Source: Gordonia sediminis | GTDB taxonomy: Bacteria; Actinomycetota; Actinomycetes; Mycobacteriales; Mycobacteriaceae | Direction: 5' to 3' | Assembly (NCBI GenBank): GCA_004193205.1 | Contig: RZUM01000006.1 | Coordinates: forward strand, 186,001 to 250,000 | Length of the DNA stretch: 64,000 nucleotides | Shown: one piece after another, positions 44,585-53,236 of the stretch | How the letters are laid out: every line of letters begins with the position of its first letter | Position numbering within the stretch: the first letter of the stretch is position 1 | The notes under the pieces: model-generated | What the model saw: only the letters and a program-made list of their open reading frames with translations | The model's database searches: none | What the model was told of the DNA's origin: nothing | Position numbers and translations under genes: made by a program

Positions 44585-45262
44585 CTACACGACGACCCCG
44601 AGACCAACCTCGTGAGCAAATGCCTCCACGCTGGCCCGTAATCCCATGTGCCGCAGTTGCTCATTGAAGCCAGGACGCGACGGAAGTGCGTCGTCCGCAC
44701 GCTCCCACAATGCAATCGACCTCGACGCCGGTCGATTCGACGTCGTGTAGAAGACGCCGTCAAGTTCGTCATCGTGGCGATAGTGTTCGTAGATCGCGCG
44801 AGCCCACGCGCGTGACTGGATGCGGGGTCCGCTTGAGATGGCGGCATTGCCTCCGCCGACCGTGATCCAATCCGAGTCGGCCAGGTCAAGCAATCGCAAT
44901 GGCCGTTGCGGTTTGAACAACGCGAAGTACGGGTCGTCGGTGACTGTATCCACGATCCCGGTGTCACGGAAGCACTCCAACATTGCGGTCTGCAGCGACG
45001 ACATCAACCGGCCGCGGCGATCGAGCAGCGCCGGCGCCACATACATCACCCCGCGGTCGGGATGCACCGATGGCGGATCTGGATGGTGATCGAAGCGCGA
45101 TGTGGTCGGCCCGAACCAGCGAAAACCATTCCAGGCGGCCGGATAACGACCACCGGCGAAGTAGATCCGACCAAGTGGCACAGTCGAATCGATCACTTGC
45201 ACATACTCGTTCCGTAGCACCGGAAACCGTGATGGGTCCGGCGGCGGGAGAAACTCACTCAC
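44585..45262 (-). CDS. RES-domain toxin
   Basis: The protein has 225 aa. The RES fold is indicated by LGRIYFAGGRYPAAWNGFRWFGPTTSRFDHHP, GVMYVAPALLDRRGRLMSSLQTAMLECFRD and RIQSRAWARAIYE: conserved Arg, Tyr and Glu of the NAD-binding pocket plus a downstream Ser/Arg cluster. RES toxins (MbcT-like) degrade NAD+. GTG start immediately follows the antitoxin stop (TAA then GTG). The chain is full length for this group. Confidence 0.85.
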   Translation of the reverse strand: MSEFLPPPDPSRFPVLRNEYVQVIDSTVPLGRIYFAGGRYPAAWNGFRWFGPTTSRFDHHPDPPSVHPDRGVMYVAPALLDRRGRLMSSLQTAMLECFRDTGIVDTVTDDPYFALFKPQRPLRLLDLADSDWITVGGGNAAISSGPRIQSRAWARAIYEHYRHDDELDGVFYTTSNRPASRSIALWERADDALPSRPGFNEQLRHMGLRASVEAFAHEVGLGVVV

Positions 45263-45982
45263 TTACGGATGCACCGTGAATGCAGTCGTGACCAGGTCAA
45301 TCACACTCGCCGGATCGCCGCCGCCGGCGAGCCAGGCGATCGGTGACGTTGCTTGCCCAGCCACGTCGAGGTCCACTTGCGGCCTGTTCATGAAGGATTC
45401 CACCGCGACCGGGTGTGCGTGCGGCGGCAACGACGGGGCCACGCGCTCCCACCCGGGGAGTTCGGCATCATCGAGGAACTGAAAAGCCGGGAATCGCAGA
45501 GACGATCCCACACGCAGTGCCAATAACGTACGGTCCGTTGCTCGTTGACGAATGCGCCCGTCGGTCAACCCGAGCATCCGTGCGATCTCGCCGGTAGTCA
45601 GGCTGGACGCTATCAATGAGATTCCCTGTAGAGCGGTCACTGTCGAGGCACGCGCGGTGAACGTCGGCATCTGCTCGACGAACGACCCGGCTTCTCGGAG
45701 CGCAGATTCCTGCTCAATCGTCAGCAGTGTTCCCGGGTCGGTCGGTGCGACCGACCCGATACTTTGCGCGAGTTGGTCCAACAGCTCGACAGCGCTCAAT
45801 CCGCCGGAGCGCTCGAGCGTGTGCAGTGAACTGGCAATACGCGCGAGCTCCTCCTGGGAGTCAGTAGGCTGTCCGCCGGCCTCGACCAGTTCGTCCAGCG
45901 CGGCCAGGCCGCGGCTCGGCTTCGGCGGTCCCGATACGCGCCGCCGCGATCTCACCGCCGAGGATCGGTCTTTTGCACCCAT
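45263..45982 (-). CDS. DNA-binding antitoxin partner of the RES toxin
   Basis: The protein has 239 aa. A HTH lies in the centre (LTTGEIARMLGLTDGRIRQRATDRTLLALRVGSSLRFPAFQF). The C-terminal region (GWERVAPSLPPHAHPVAVESFMNRPQVDL... SPIAWLAGGGDPASVIDLVTTA) is the Xre/MbcA-like toxin-binding domain with the hallmark PxxWLxxGGDP. Directly upstream of the RES gene, it has an ACTAG-type box before its own start. It neutralises the toxin and represses the operon. Confidence 0.87.
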   Translation of the reverse strand: MGAKDRSSAVRSRRRVSGPPKPSRGLAALDELVEAGGQPTDSQEELARIASSLHTLERSGGLSAVELLDQLAQSIGSVAPTDPGTLLTIEQESALREAGSFVEQMPTFTARASTVTALQGISLIASSLTTGEIARMLGLTDGRIRQRATDRTLLALRVGSSLRFPAFQFLDDAELPGWERVAPSLPPHAHPVAVESFMNRPQVDLDVAGQATSPIAWLAGGGDPASVIDLVTTAFTVHP

Positions 45983-46000
45983 TTCACCTCGCTATCGTTT

Positions 46001-46015
46001 ACTAGCGACACTAGT
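46001..46015. promoter_or_regulatory. Putative operator of the RES toxin-antitoxin operon
   Basis: ACTAGCGACACTAGT lies 18 bp upstream of the antitoxin ATG and matches 12 of 15 bases of ACTAGTCAAACTAGT before the Phd/VapC module. Confidence 0.5.
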
Positions 46016-46116
46016 CGACGATAGTCAGATCTTCAACCGGATGACGCCATGGGAAGCGCGCCAGGTCTCCACATTTTCCTGGCGCGACCGTTCGAGTCTG
46101 GACGGTGGTCCCTCAA

Positions 46117-46794
46117 TCACCCATCACGCGTCTGCGCCGCCAGCAACTCCTCGATCCGTTCGGTCGCATCGACCAACGAACGGTCGTTGATCGCGGCTGC
46201 TGCGGCACTGTCGTTGCCGGCCGCCGCATCGATCAGTTCACGCTGGTAGGTCCATAGCTGTGCACCGCGTTCGGAACCGAGCGTCCCCTGGGCGCCCACG
46301 AGTTTGTAAGCGCGACAGCGACTCCAAAGCGAACGAATGGTTCCCACCAGCACCGGGTTGCCCGACGCCTCGTACAGGATCGCCAGCAGCGCCTCGTCGC
46401 GATCGAGATACTCCGGGACGTCCTCGGCGATGATCGCCTCCCGCATCGCCTCGTACTCGGTGGTCATGCGGTCGACGTCGGCATTCGAGATGCGTTCGGC
46501 TCCGAGTCGGGCACCTTCCACCTCGAGCAGACGCCGAACGTCGTACACGTGCTTCAGCTCGGACAGGGAGAGTTCCTTGACCACCGCACCCTTGTGGGGT
46601 TCACGTTCGGCGAGGCCGGCCTCCTCCAAGCGGCGGATCGCTTCTCGGACCGGCATCACGCTGGTACCGACGAGGGTTGCCAGATCGCGGACCCGCAACC
46701 GATACCCGACGGGGAATTCACCACTCAGAATCGCGTCGCGGATCTTCTCGTACACCTGATCCGTCAACAGAGATGACTGCACTTCTGTGACCAC
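46117..46794 (-). CDS. GntR family regulator, FCD (FadR) subgroup
   Basis: The protein has 225 aa. N-terminal winged helix: VYEKIRDAILSGEFPVGYRLRVRDLATLVGTSVMPVREAIRRLEEAGLAEREPHKGAVV. The C-terminal FCD domain carries the DxxRxxLE motif (DVRRLLEVEGARL) and helices expected to bind a metal and a carboxylate effector. The GTG start at 46794 lies within its operator, so leaderless initiation is possible; a GTG 12 bp downstream is an alternative. Near-identical 17-bp operators stand before it and before both MFS paralogues. Confidence 0.9.
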   Translation of the reverse strand: MVTEVQSSLLTDQVYEKIRDAILSGEFPVGYRLRVRDLATLVGTSVMPVREAIRRLEEAGLAEREPHKGAVVKELSLSELKHVYDVRRLLEVEGARLGAERISNADVDRMTTEYEAMREAIIAEDVPEYLDRDEALLAILYEASGNPVLVGTIRSLWSRCRAYKLVGAQGTLGSERGAQLWTYQRELIDAAAGNDSAAAAAINDRSLVDATERIEELLAAQTRDG

Positions 46795-46802
46795 AGATCA
46801 CA
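46786..46802. promoter_or_regulatory. GntR operator at its own start
   Basis: TGTGACCACAGATCACA differs at one base from the site at 51040. The outer TGTGA/TCACA arms are inverted. It overlaps the GTG start, which fits negative autoregulation. Confidence 0.65.
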
Positions 46803-47172
46803 TCTTAAGGGGCGTAGTCGCGCACAGTTCTCAATTTGGGGTGTCGGGGGTCTGATACGCGTCGGGCGGGTCCTGAGCAAGCGAGCGTGCGAGCGCGTCG
46901 AAGGGCGCTACGCTCGGTCGTCGCAACTAGACCAGCGGTTCATCGTCCGTCCGCTGATCGAGTAGCCGCGAACGCAGTGAGTGGCGTATCGCGATCACCC
47001 CACGCGCCCCCAGATGATCTCGATACACGACCTCGGCTGGCGCCTCGGACGCTACTCGATCAGCGGGAAGATGTGCGAACGCAGTGAGTGGCGTATCGCG
47101 ATCACCCCGGTGGCCTCGATACGCGCCGGGCTCGCACACTCGCACGTCGCTACTAGCGAAAATATTGCGCCG
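46803..47172. repeat. Gene-free region with copies of the dispersed repeat
   Basis: No gene is seen. The unit CTGATCGAGTAGCCGCGAAC...GCGATCACC, known from 3.6 kb, occurs at 46954-46999. A partial direct copy starting GCGAACGCAGTGAGTGGCG lies at 47075-47106. An inverted, diverged copy lies at 47017-47067. The surrounding sequence (46860-46950) is rich in related short words (CGAGCGTGCGAGCG). Confidence 0.8.
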
Positions 47173-47212
47173 ACACGTCAGGGGCACCCGGTGTCGGGTG
47201 CCCCTGACGTGT
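47173..47212 (-). terminator. Strong intrinsic-type hairpin after the DHDPS-family gene
   Basis: An 18-bp perfect stem, ACACGTCAGGGGCACCCG (47173-47190) with its complement at 47195-47212, encloses a GTGT loop. Read on the minus strand it begins 9 bp after the DHDPS-family stop and is followed by a T-rich stretch (AATATTTTCG). Confidence 0.85.
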
Positions 47213-47220
47213 TGTCGAAA

Positions 47221-48120
47221 TCAGACGAGAGCGGATTCGCGACGCAGCGCGGTGAGTGCGGCCTCGACGCCGGCCAACTCGTCGGCGCTGAGATCCGACA
47301 CGGGCTTCCGCGGCGAGCCGACCGGCTCACCCAGGATGCGCAGCCCGGCCTTGACCGCCGAGATGAACGGCACCGAGATCAGTGCATCAATGACCGGGTA
47401 GAGGCGGCGCCACTGAGCGAGCGCGCCGTCGAGGTCACCACCGGCGATCGCCCGGTACACGCCGACGATCTCGTTCGGGACCACGTTGGCGGCACCCGCC
47501 ATCACACCGGCGGCACCCTCGACGAGTGCGCTGTAGAGGTAGCTGTCCCAGCCGATGAAGGTGCCGAGCACGTCGCTGTGGTGGTGGATGAGCTGCAGCG
47601 CCTGTTCCCAGTTCGCGCTGGAGTCCTTGATGTAGCGGATGTTGTCGACCTCGCGGGCGAGGCCGGCTGCGGTGGCGGCGTCGAGGTTGACACCGGTGGC
47701 GGCCGGGATGTTGTAGAGCATCACCGGCAGGTCGACCGCACCGGCGACGTCTTTGATGTAGGCGACCGTCTCGTCGAGCGAGAGGGACTCGTAGTACGGG
47801 GTGACGAGCATCAGGACGTCGGCCCCCGACGCCTGTGCCGCGCGGGAAAGCGTGATCGCCTCGCGGGTGGTGGTCGCACCCGTCTGCGCGATGACCGGGA
47901 CCCGACCGGCGGTGTGGGCGACGACGGTGTCGACGAGCTCTCGTCGCTCGTCGTGGCTCATCGAGGCGAACTCGCCGGTCGATCCGCCGGCGACGACGCC
48001 GTTCACACCGGCGTCGATGGAACGGTCGACGATCCGCTTCAGCCGGGCGGTGTCGATGTTCTCGTCGGCGTCGAACGGGGTGGTGAGGGCGGTGAGGACG
48101 CCGCGCAATTCATTGGTCAT
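47221..48120 (-). CDS. DapA-like aldolase (DHDPS/N-acetylneuraminate lyase family)
   Basis: The protein has 299 aa and a class I aldolase TIM barrel. GGSTGEFASMSHDER, Tyr136 (LYNIPAATG) and Schiff-base Lys165 (YIKDSS) are intact. The family covers dihydrodipicolinate synthase, sialic acid lyase and 2-keto acid aldolases or dehydratases. Last gene of an operon with a flavin amine oxidase and an MFS transporter, so catabolic cleavage or dehydration of a keto acid is more likely than lysine synthesis. Confidence 0.9.
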   Translation of the reverse strand: MTNELRGVLTALTTPFDADENIDTARLKRIVDRSIDAGVNGVVAGGSTGEFASMSHDERRELVDTVVAHTAGRVPVIAQTGATTTREAITLSRAAQASGADVLMLVTPYYESLSLDETVAYIKDVAGAVDLPVMLYNIPAATGVNLDAATAAGLAREVDNIRYIKDSSANWEQALQLIHHHSDVLGTFIGWDSYLYSALVEGAAGVMAGAANVVPNEIVGVYRAIAGGDLDGALAQWRRLYPVIDALISVPFISAVKAGLRILGEPVGSPRKPVSDLSADELAGVEAALTALRRESALV

Positions 48121-48158
48121 GAGAGTGGATTTCCTTCTGCGAGAGTGGTTCTGGCTGT

Positions 48159-49559
48159 TCAGACGGCTGCGGTGCTGGGCTTGAGATCCGGGACGCTGAC
48201 CAGCGAGCGAGTCTGGTAGTCGCGAGCGAGCCGGCTGGCGGCCTCTTGCGCGGCGGTGAACGCCGAGCTGATCGCGGTCTCGGTGTAGAGGGTGCCCAGG
48301 TAGTCACCGGCCAGGAAGACCCGATCCGACGGCCGGGTGAGCGTGGACTGCAGCTTCCCACGTCCGGGGAAGCAGTACGGCGCGCCGGTGTGCCACCGCT
48401 GCACGTGTGCCTCTTCGACGTTGCCCGCGAACCCCGGGAAGATGTCGTCGAGGTCGCCGACGTAGGTGTCGACGATCTCGTCGTCGGTGCGATCGAGCAG
48501 CTTGCGCGCGAGGCTCGCCGGCGAGAAGGTCATCAGGCTGCCCCCTGGCTGACGGGTCCGTTCCGATCCGCGGACGATGTTGCCCATGTTGAGTGCGACG
48601 TTGAACGACCGCTTGGGGGTGGCGATGCCGTAGGCGCCGTCGTAGGGCTGCGGGCCGGTCTCGTTGGTGAGGAATGCTGCGCTCACGTACGGGCCGTACT
48701 GGATCTTGCCGAGCGCGTCACGCAGGTCCGCCGCAACGTCGACGGCGACCTGGTGACTCACCGTCGCCGGCGTGGCCAGAACCACGTAGCGCGCCTCGAC
48801 CTCCCGGTCGACACCGTCCTGTGTGTAGCGAACGACGACAGAGTTCTTCTTGTGCACAACCTCATTCACCGCCGCGCCCATCTCGATGCGGTCCCGCATC
48901 GATGCCGCGATGTTCTCGATCAACGTCGACGGCCCGCCCAGGATGCTGCGGTCGAGACCCGCACCGATGTTCCAGACGAGACTGAAGTAGCCGATGCCCG
49001 CGCCGGCCGACAACTCTTCGGGATCACCGGCCGACCGGGTCACGGTCGGACGGAACAGCGCGTCGGCGTCCTCGGGCAGCACCCCGGTGTAGTCGGCGAA
49101 GGAGCGGTCGTTCTCGAACTCGTAGATCCGCTGCTGTCGCACCTGCGGGGACTCGCCCGGCCGGACCCGCACGGCGCGGGCGTAACGCAGGACGTCGAAC
49201 CCGACCTTGGCGCCCGCCTTGAGCAGGGCCACCCGTGACGACATCGGCATCGGGACGCGGAAGGGGTAGGTCTGCACCGGGCCGTCGAGCAGCACCTTGC
49301 CGTTCATCGCCAGTCCCGACAGCGATCCGGGCACCTTGGTGGATGCGGTGCCGGTCTCCGACAGCAGGGCGTCGGTGGATGTGCCGGCGCCGGCGAAGAC
49401 GTGCCCGCCCCAGTTGAGGAAGTACTGTCCTCTCTTCTCCGACCGGATGCGGCCGCCCACGCGGCTACCCGATTCCAGGACCACGGTGTCCCAGTGCCGC
49501 AGTCGCCAGGCTGCCGACAGTCCGGCCAGTCCACCTCCGACGATCACTACGTCCTTCAT
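48159..49559 (-). CDS. Flavin-dependent amine oxidase-like protein
   Basis: The protein has 466 aa. N-terminal FAD dinucleotide motif VVIVGGGLAGLSAAWRLRHWDTVVLESGSRVGGRIRS with the following GG doublet, and C-terminal DRVFLAGDYLGTLYTETAISSAFTAAQEAA. This is the GG-doublet amine oxidase/protoporphyrinogen oxidase/desaturase superfamily. The start is the ATG at 49559; the frame above belongs to the MFS shadow. In context it probably oxidises an amine, releasing an aldehyde or imine and ammonia. Confidence 0.88.
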   Translation of the reverse strand: MKDVVIVGGGLAGLSAAWRLRHWDTVVLESGSRVGGRIRSEKRGQYFLNWGGHVFAGAGTSTDALLSETGTASTKVPGSLSGLAMNGKVLLDGPVQTYPFRVPMPMSSRVALLKAGAKVGFDVLRYARAVRVRPGESPQVRQQRIYEFENDRSFADYTGVLPEDADALFRPTVTRSAGDPEELSAGAGIGYFSLVWNIGAGLDRSILGGPSTLIENIAASMRDRIEMGAAVNEVVHKKNSVVVRYTQDGVDREVEARYVVLATPATVSHQVAVDVAADLRDALGKIQYGPYVSAAFLTNETGPQPYDGAYGIATPKRSFNVALNMGNIVRGSERTRQPGGSLMTFSPASLARKLLDRTDDEIVDTYVGDLDDIFPGFAGNVEEAHVQRWHTGAPYCFPGRGKLQSTLTRPSDRVFLAGDYLGTLYTETAISSAFTAAQEAASRLARDYQTRSLVSVPDLKPSTAAV

Positions 49560-49618
49560 GATTTGTCCCTCTCGCTCAAGCTGATTGATGTGATGTTGTG
49601 GTGAGGTGACGCCGTGCG

Positions 49619-50980
49619 TCACGCGGCGACCGGGGCCGCTTGGCTGGACGGCGCCGGCGCGGTGCCGAGTGCGGCACTCTCGGTCAGCGTCATGCCGCGG
49701 GTCTCCGGTGCCATGAAGTGCGACAGGACCGCGCCGAGCAGGGTGATGGCGGCACCGATGAGCATCGTCATGCCGATGCCGAGTGAGTCGAGTGCCATCG
49801 GCACCAGGAAGGTACCGACCGCTGCGCCGATCCGGCTCAGCGACGACGCCATGCCCACCGCTGTCCCGCGGATTTCCGTGGGGAACAACTCGTTCGGGTA
49901 GACCCATTGCATGATCTGCGTGCCGCCGATCACCACTGCGTAGATGGCGAAGAGCGCCATGATGATCCACGTCGAGGCATTCGGGAAGAAGCCCAGCAGC
50001 GCCAGCGCGATACCCGACCACAGGAAGCTGTGGATGAGCAGCGGGCGACGGCCCACGCGGTTCACCAGGAAAAGGGCGATAACGCACCCGACCAGGAACA
50101 GGATGGTGATCACGGCCGAGCCGATGTGTACCGCGTCTCCGGAGAGGTTCAGCGCTCCCAGAATCTTCGGGGCGAAGGCGTACACGGCGAACAGCGGGAC
50201 GATCGAGAAGGTCCAGAACAGCGTGATGAATGCCATCCGTGTGCCGTACCCGGAGCGCAGCAGATCCTTGACACCGACGTTGGCGTCTTCTTCCTGCGGA
50301 AGGTCCGCAACGCTCACGCTCGGGCCGTAGACCTTGCGCATCACTTCGTCGGCCTCGTCGTGGCGGCCCTTGCTGACCAGCCAGCGCGGCGATTCCGGGG
50401 TTCCGATCCGGGCGAGGACGATGATGATCGCCGGGATTGCGGCGCTTGCCAGCATCCACCGCCACGCGTTCACGTCAGCGGTCTGCGCCAAGAGCTGACC
50501 CACGATGTAGGCGACGGCCGCACCCACGAACCACATGGCGACGAACGCGCCCAGGAACGGACCGCGGTACTTGCGGGGTGTGAACTCGGTCAGCAACGAC
50601 GTCGCGATCGGATAGTCGGCTCCGACGGCCATGCCGATCAGCAGCCGCAGAACGATCAACCAGATGACATTGGGTGCGAAGAACTGGGCCACCGAGAAGG
50701 CAATGATCGCGATCAGGTCGATCGTGAACAGCACCTCGCGGCCGAAGCGGTCGGTCATTCGGCCGCCGACATAGGCACCGAACAGGATGCCGATGAGTGT
50801 CGAGGCGGCGATCAGGCCCTGCGCGGCCGCCGAGAGATGCCACTGATCGGAGATCTGCACCATCGCGACGCCGATGATCGACAGGATGAACCCGTCGAGG
50901 AACGGTCCCCCGGATGAAAAGACCGCGAGCTTCTTGTGAAACCTCGTCAAAGGTGCGTCGTCGAGTGGGTTGGTGATCAT
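49619..50980 (-). CDS. MFS transporter, sugar-porter-like (paralogue of the one at 35.8 kb)
   Basis: The protein has 453 aa with 12 helices. Motifs GGRMTDRFGREVLFTIDL, GMAVGADYPIATSLLTEFTPRKYRG, PESPRWLVSKGRHDE and VYPNELFPTEIRGTAVGMASSLSRIGAAVGTFLVP parallel the paralogue almost throughout. ATG at 50980 has AGGAG 6 bp upstream. A 17-bp GntR site lies 60 bp before it. It leads the operon with the amine oxidase and DHDPS-family genes and probably imports their substrate. Confidence 0.9.
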   Translation of the reverse strand: MITNPLDDAPLTRFHKKLAVFSSGGPFLDGFILSIIGVAMVQISDQWHLSAAAQGLIAASTLIGILFGAYVGGRMTDRFGREVLFTIDLIAIIAFSVAQFFAPNVIWLIVLRLLIGMAVGADYPIATSLLTEFTPRKYRGPFLGAFVAMWFVGAAVAYIVGQLLAQTADVNAWRWMLASAAIPAIIIVLARIGTPESPRWLVSKGRHDEADEVMRKVYGPSVSVADLPQEEDANVGVKDLLRSGYGTRMAFITLFWTFSIVPLFAVYAFAPKILGALNLSGDAVHIGSAVITILFLVGCVIALFLVNRVGRRPLLIHSFLWSGIALALLGFFPNASTWIIMALFAIYAVVIGGTQIMQWVYPNELFPTEIRGTAVGMASSLSRIGAAVGTFLVPMALDSLGIGMTMLIGAAITLLGAVLSHFMAPETRGMTLTESAALGTAPAPSSQAAPVAA

Positions 50981-51039
50981 GTGAACTCCTAGCCTGGAGA
51001 GAGGTGGGTGTGATCCGCGTCTCAGTGGATAGAGTAACT

Positions 51040-51056
51040 TGTGATCACAGATCACA
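51040..51056. promoter_or_regulatory. GntR operator upstream of the second MFS paralogue
   Basis: TGTGATCACAGATCACA is the best copy of the three 17-mers in the window. It lies 60 bp upstream of the MFS ATG on the minus strand. Confidence 0.7.
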
Positions 51057-51121
51057 CAATGCCTGACTTCGGTGCACTTTATTTGTTGCCCCCGTCGCGT
51101 GACGGCCTAATTTAAACGAAG

Positions 51122-51157
51122 GTGGTCCCGCGTCGACCTCGATCGACACGGGACCAC
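51122..51157 (-). terminator. Hairpin after the APC permease gene
   Basis: 15-base arms (51122-51136 and 51143-51157) pair with one mismatch around a 6-base loop. On the minus strand the hairpin starts 41 bp after the permease stop and is followed by CTTCGTTTAAATT. Confidence 0.75.
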
Positions 51158-51197
51158 TACTGCGGACGAGATGAATCTGGTTCAGCTAGGGCGTGTC

Positions 51198-52832
51198 CTA
51201 GTCCGCTTTGACCGCGACCGAGTTGGCGGCAAGGACTTCTTCTGCTTCGTCGGTTGCCCGATAGGCCCCGGGGTTGATGATCGCCGCCTCGGTCGCCGCT
51301 TCTTCCAGTTCTGCCTTTTCGCGGTGTGACCGCAGAAGATCTGCGATCTCGATCGCGTCTCCCTCGGGGGCGGTGGATCGTTCGTAGGGCTTGGCGATCA
51401 GCATGTAGGCAAATCCGATCGCGGCCACCACGACAAACCCGATCAACGCGATCCAGCGGTCGTAGAACGCCAGACTGCCGTCTCCGTTCGGTCGGGCGAG
51501 CAGGATCATCGATAGGATTCCGTAGACGAGAGCGCCGATACCCACCGGCCATCCCCAACGGCCGAGCGTCCACTGACCACCGGGTTTCCAGCCTTTGGCC
51601 CGCGCACGCAGCGACGCGAACACGACCATCTGGAATGCGAAGTACCCGGCCAGCATCTGGAACGCGGCGACGCGGAACAGCGCACTCGGCATGAAGTACA
51701 ACAGGAAAAACAGCACGATGGGCAGGGCGGCCACGGCGATGGTGGCGTTGACCGGAACGCGTCGCTTCGAGATCTTCTTCAGGACACGGCTTCCGGGGAA
51801 CATGTCGTCGCGGGCGAACGAGAAGATCAAGCGACCACCGGCTGCCTGCTGACCCATTACGCAGGCGAGGAACGAGGTGAGCGCAACGACCAGGAAGACC
51901 TTGGTACCGAATCCGCCCAGGGTGTCGTTGAGGATGGCAGTGATCGGGTTCGCGACCTTGCCGTCGACGATGTCCTGCAGATTGGGGGCGGCGAGGATGT
52001 ATCCGATGAACGAGAACAGAGCGCACACGCCGCTGACGATGACGCACAGCATCATCGACCGCGGAATCGACTTCCCGGGGTTGGGAGTCTCTTCGGCGAC
52101 CTCTCCACAGGCCTCGAACCCGTAATACAACACCAGGCCGATGATCGCGACGGTGATGAATGCGGTGAAGTAGTCGCCTTCGCCCGCCGAACCCATTGTG
52201 TCCCAGAGGACGCTCACCGGGTTATGGCGGTGGAAGATCAGCAGATACAGACCGACCAGGATGATACCGGCGAGCTCGGCGGCCAAGCCGATCTTGGCGA
52301 TCGTCGCCAACGTCTTGCTGCCGGTCGAGTTCAATGCGAGAGCGAGAAGCACGACGACGGTCGCGATGATCAGCTTCTGTATGGGGGTCGATGCGATGTC
52401 AGAGTTTGAACTGAACAGTGCAACAACGAAATCAGCACTGAACATGGCGGTCGTGGTGCATCCGACGACTACCCCGGCGATGTAGATCCAGGACAACATC
52501 CATGCGTACTTCCCGTTCCACAATCGGCGCGCCCACTGATAGAGACCGCCGGCGATCGGGAACTGCGAGACGATCTCGCCGAAGACCATGGCCACCAGCA
52601 GCTGCCCGATGGCGGCGATAACGAGCCAGAGGATCGACGGTGGTCCACCGGTGGTGAGTGCCTGGGTGAACATCGACAGGACCGCGACCAACGGGGATAG
52701 ATACAGCACGCCCAGAGCGAAGTTGGCCCACAGTCCGATTTTGCGATCGAAGTTCTCCTCGTAGCCCAACACTCTCAGATGGGCGTCGTCCCGGGATATC
52801 GACGATCCCTTGCCGCTATCGATCGTTGTCAT
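51198..52832 (-). CDS. APC family amino acid/amine permease
   Basis: The protein has 544 aa with 12 helices. FGEIVSQFPIAGGLYQWARRLW, YYGFEACGEVAEETPNPGKSIPRSM and GGRLIFSFARDDMFPGSR are typical of the APC superfamily (amino acid/choline branch). ATG at 52832 follows GGAGG. It is a monocistronic unit between its terminator and a long upstream gap, and may serve the amine-oxidation genes nearby. It is not closely similar to the APC permease at 41.3 kb. Confidence 0.9.
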   Translation of the reverse strand: MTTIDSGKGSSISRDDAHLRVLGYEENFDRKIGLWANFALGVLYLSPLVAVLSMFTQALTTGGPPSILWLVIAAIGQLLVAMVFGEIVSQFPIAGGLYQWARRLWNGKYAWMLSWIYIAGVVVGCTTTAMFSADFVVALFSSNSDIASTPIQKLIIATVVVLLALALNSTGSKTLATIAKIGLAAELAGIILVGLYLLIFHRHNPVSVLWDTMGSAGEGDYFTAFITVAIIGLVLYYGFEACGEVAEETPNPGKSIPRSMMLCVIVSGVCALFSFIGYILAAPNLQDIVDGKVANPITAILNDTLGGFGTKVFLVVALTSFLACVMGQQAAGGRLIFSFARDDMFPGSRVLKKISKRRVPVNATIAVAALPIVLFFLLYFMPSALFRVAAFQMLAGYFAFQMVVFASLRARAKGWKPGGQWTLGRWGWPVGIGALVYGILSMILLARPNGDGSLAFYDRWIALIGFVVVAAIGFAYMLIAKPYERSTAPEGDAIEIADLLRSHREKAELEEAATEAAIINPGAYRATDEAEEVLAANSVAVKAD

Positions 52833-53236
52833 CCATTCCTCCGAAATTGGGGTGGCCCGCGACCTCGTCAGGTCACAGTGGGGCTGCGCGATCGGACGGC
52901 CGACCGCGATGGAAATGACAAGGTGCCACGTTGCACACCACTGCCGAGTTCGATCAGACTCGTGACGCCACCGCGTCGGCGATGCGAAATTTCGCCGAAC
53001 CGCCACGACAGTGTCTGTCACAAGTCATGTCATGAATTCGCCTGTGGTCCTTGCCACATTGACAGCATCGTCGAGGTCGTGCCGTCCCGGCAGACTCACA
53101 AAGCGCAATCGGGGGATGCGGATCTTCACTCTTTGCTCATTGGCTGGACACCGACCCGCTGTCAGGATGTCAGACATCGGCCTGTGCCTTCGCCGACCTG
53201 TCAGCTGGGACATACTCCGATGGAATGGAGGCCTCG
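52833..53236. other. 404-bp gap: divergent promoters of the permease and the GlcG-like gene
   Basis: No gene is seen. It contains CGAAATTTCG near 52986, AT-rich DNA around 53025-53060 (TCATGTCATGAATTCG), a GATGTC-A-GACATC palindrome at 53166-53178 and a CATACT -10-like hexamer at about 53211. The open frames crossing it show no family resemblance. Confidence 0.6.
53166..53178. promoter_or_regulatory. Palindrome GATGTC-A-GACATC upstream of the GlcG-like gene
   Basis: A perfect 6-bp inverted repeat with a 1-bp centre lies 71 bp before the ATG at 53237, near the expected -35 region. The regulator is unknown. Confidence 0.45.

Noticed and set aside
47173-47212. Perfect hairpin as a possible transposon end or attachment site
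   Set aside because: It sits 9 bp after a gene end, is followed by a T-rich run and has no second copy or recombinase nearby; a terminator is the simpler reading.
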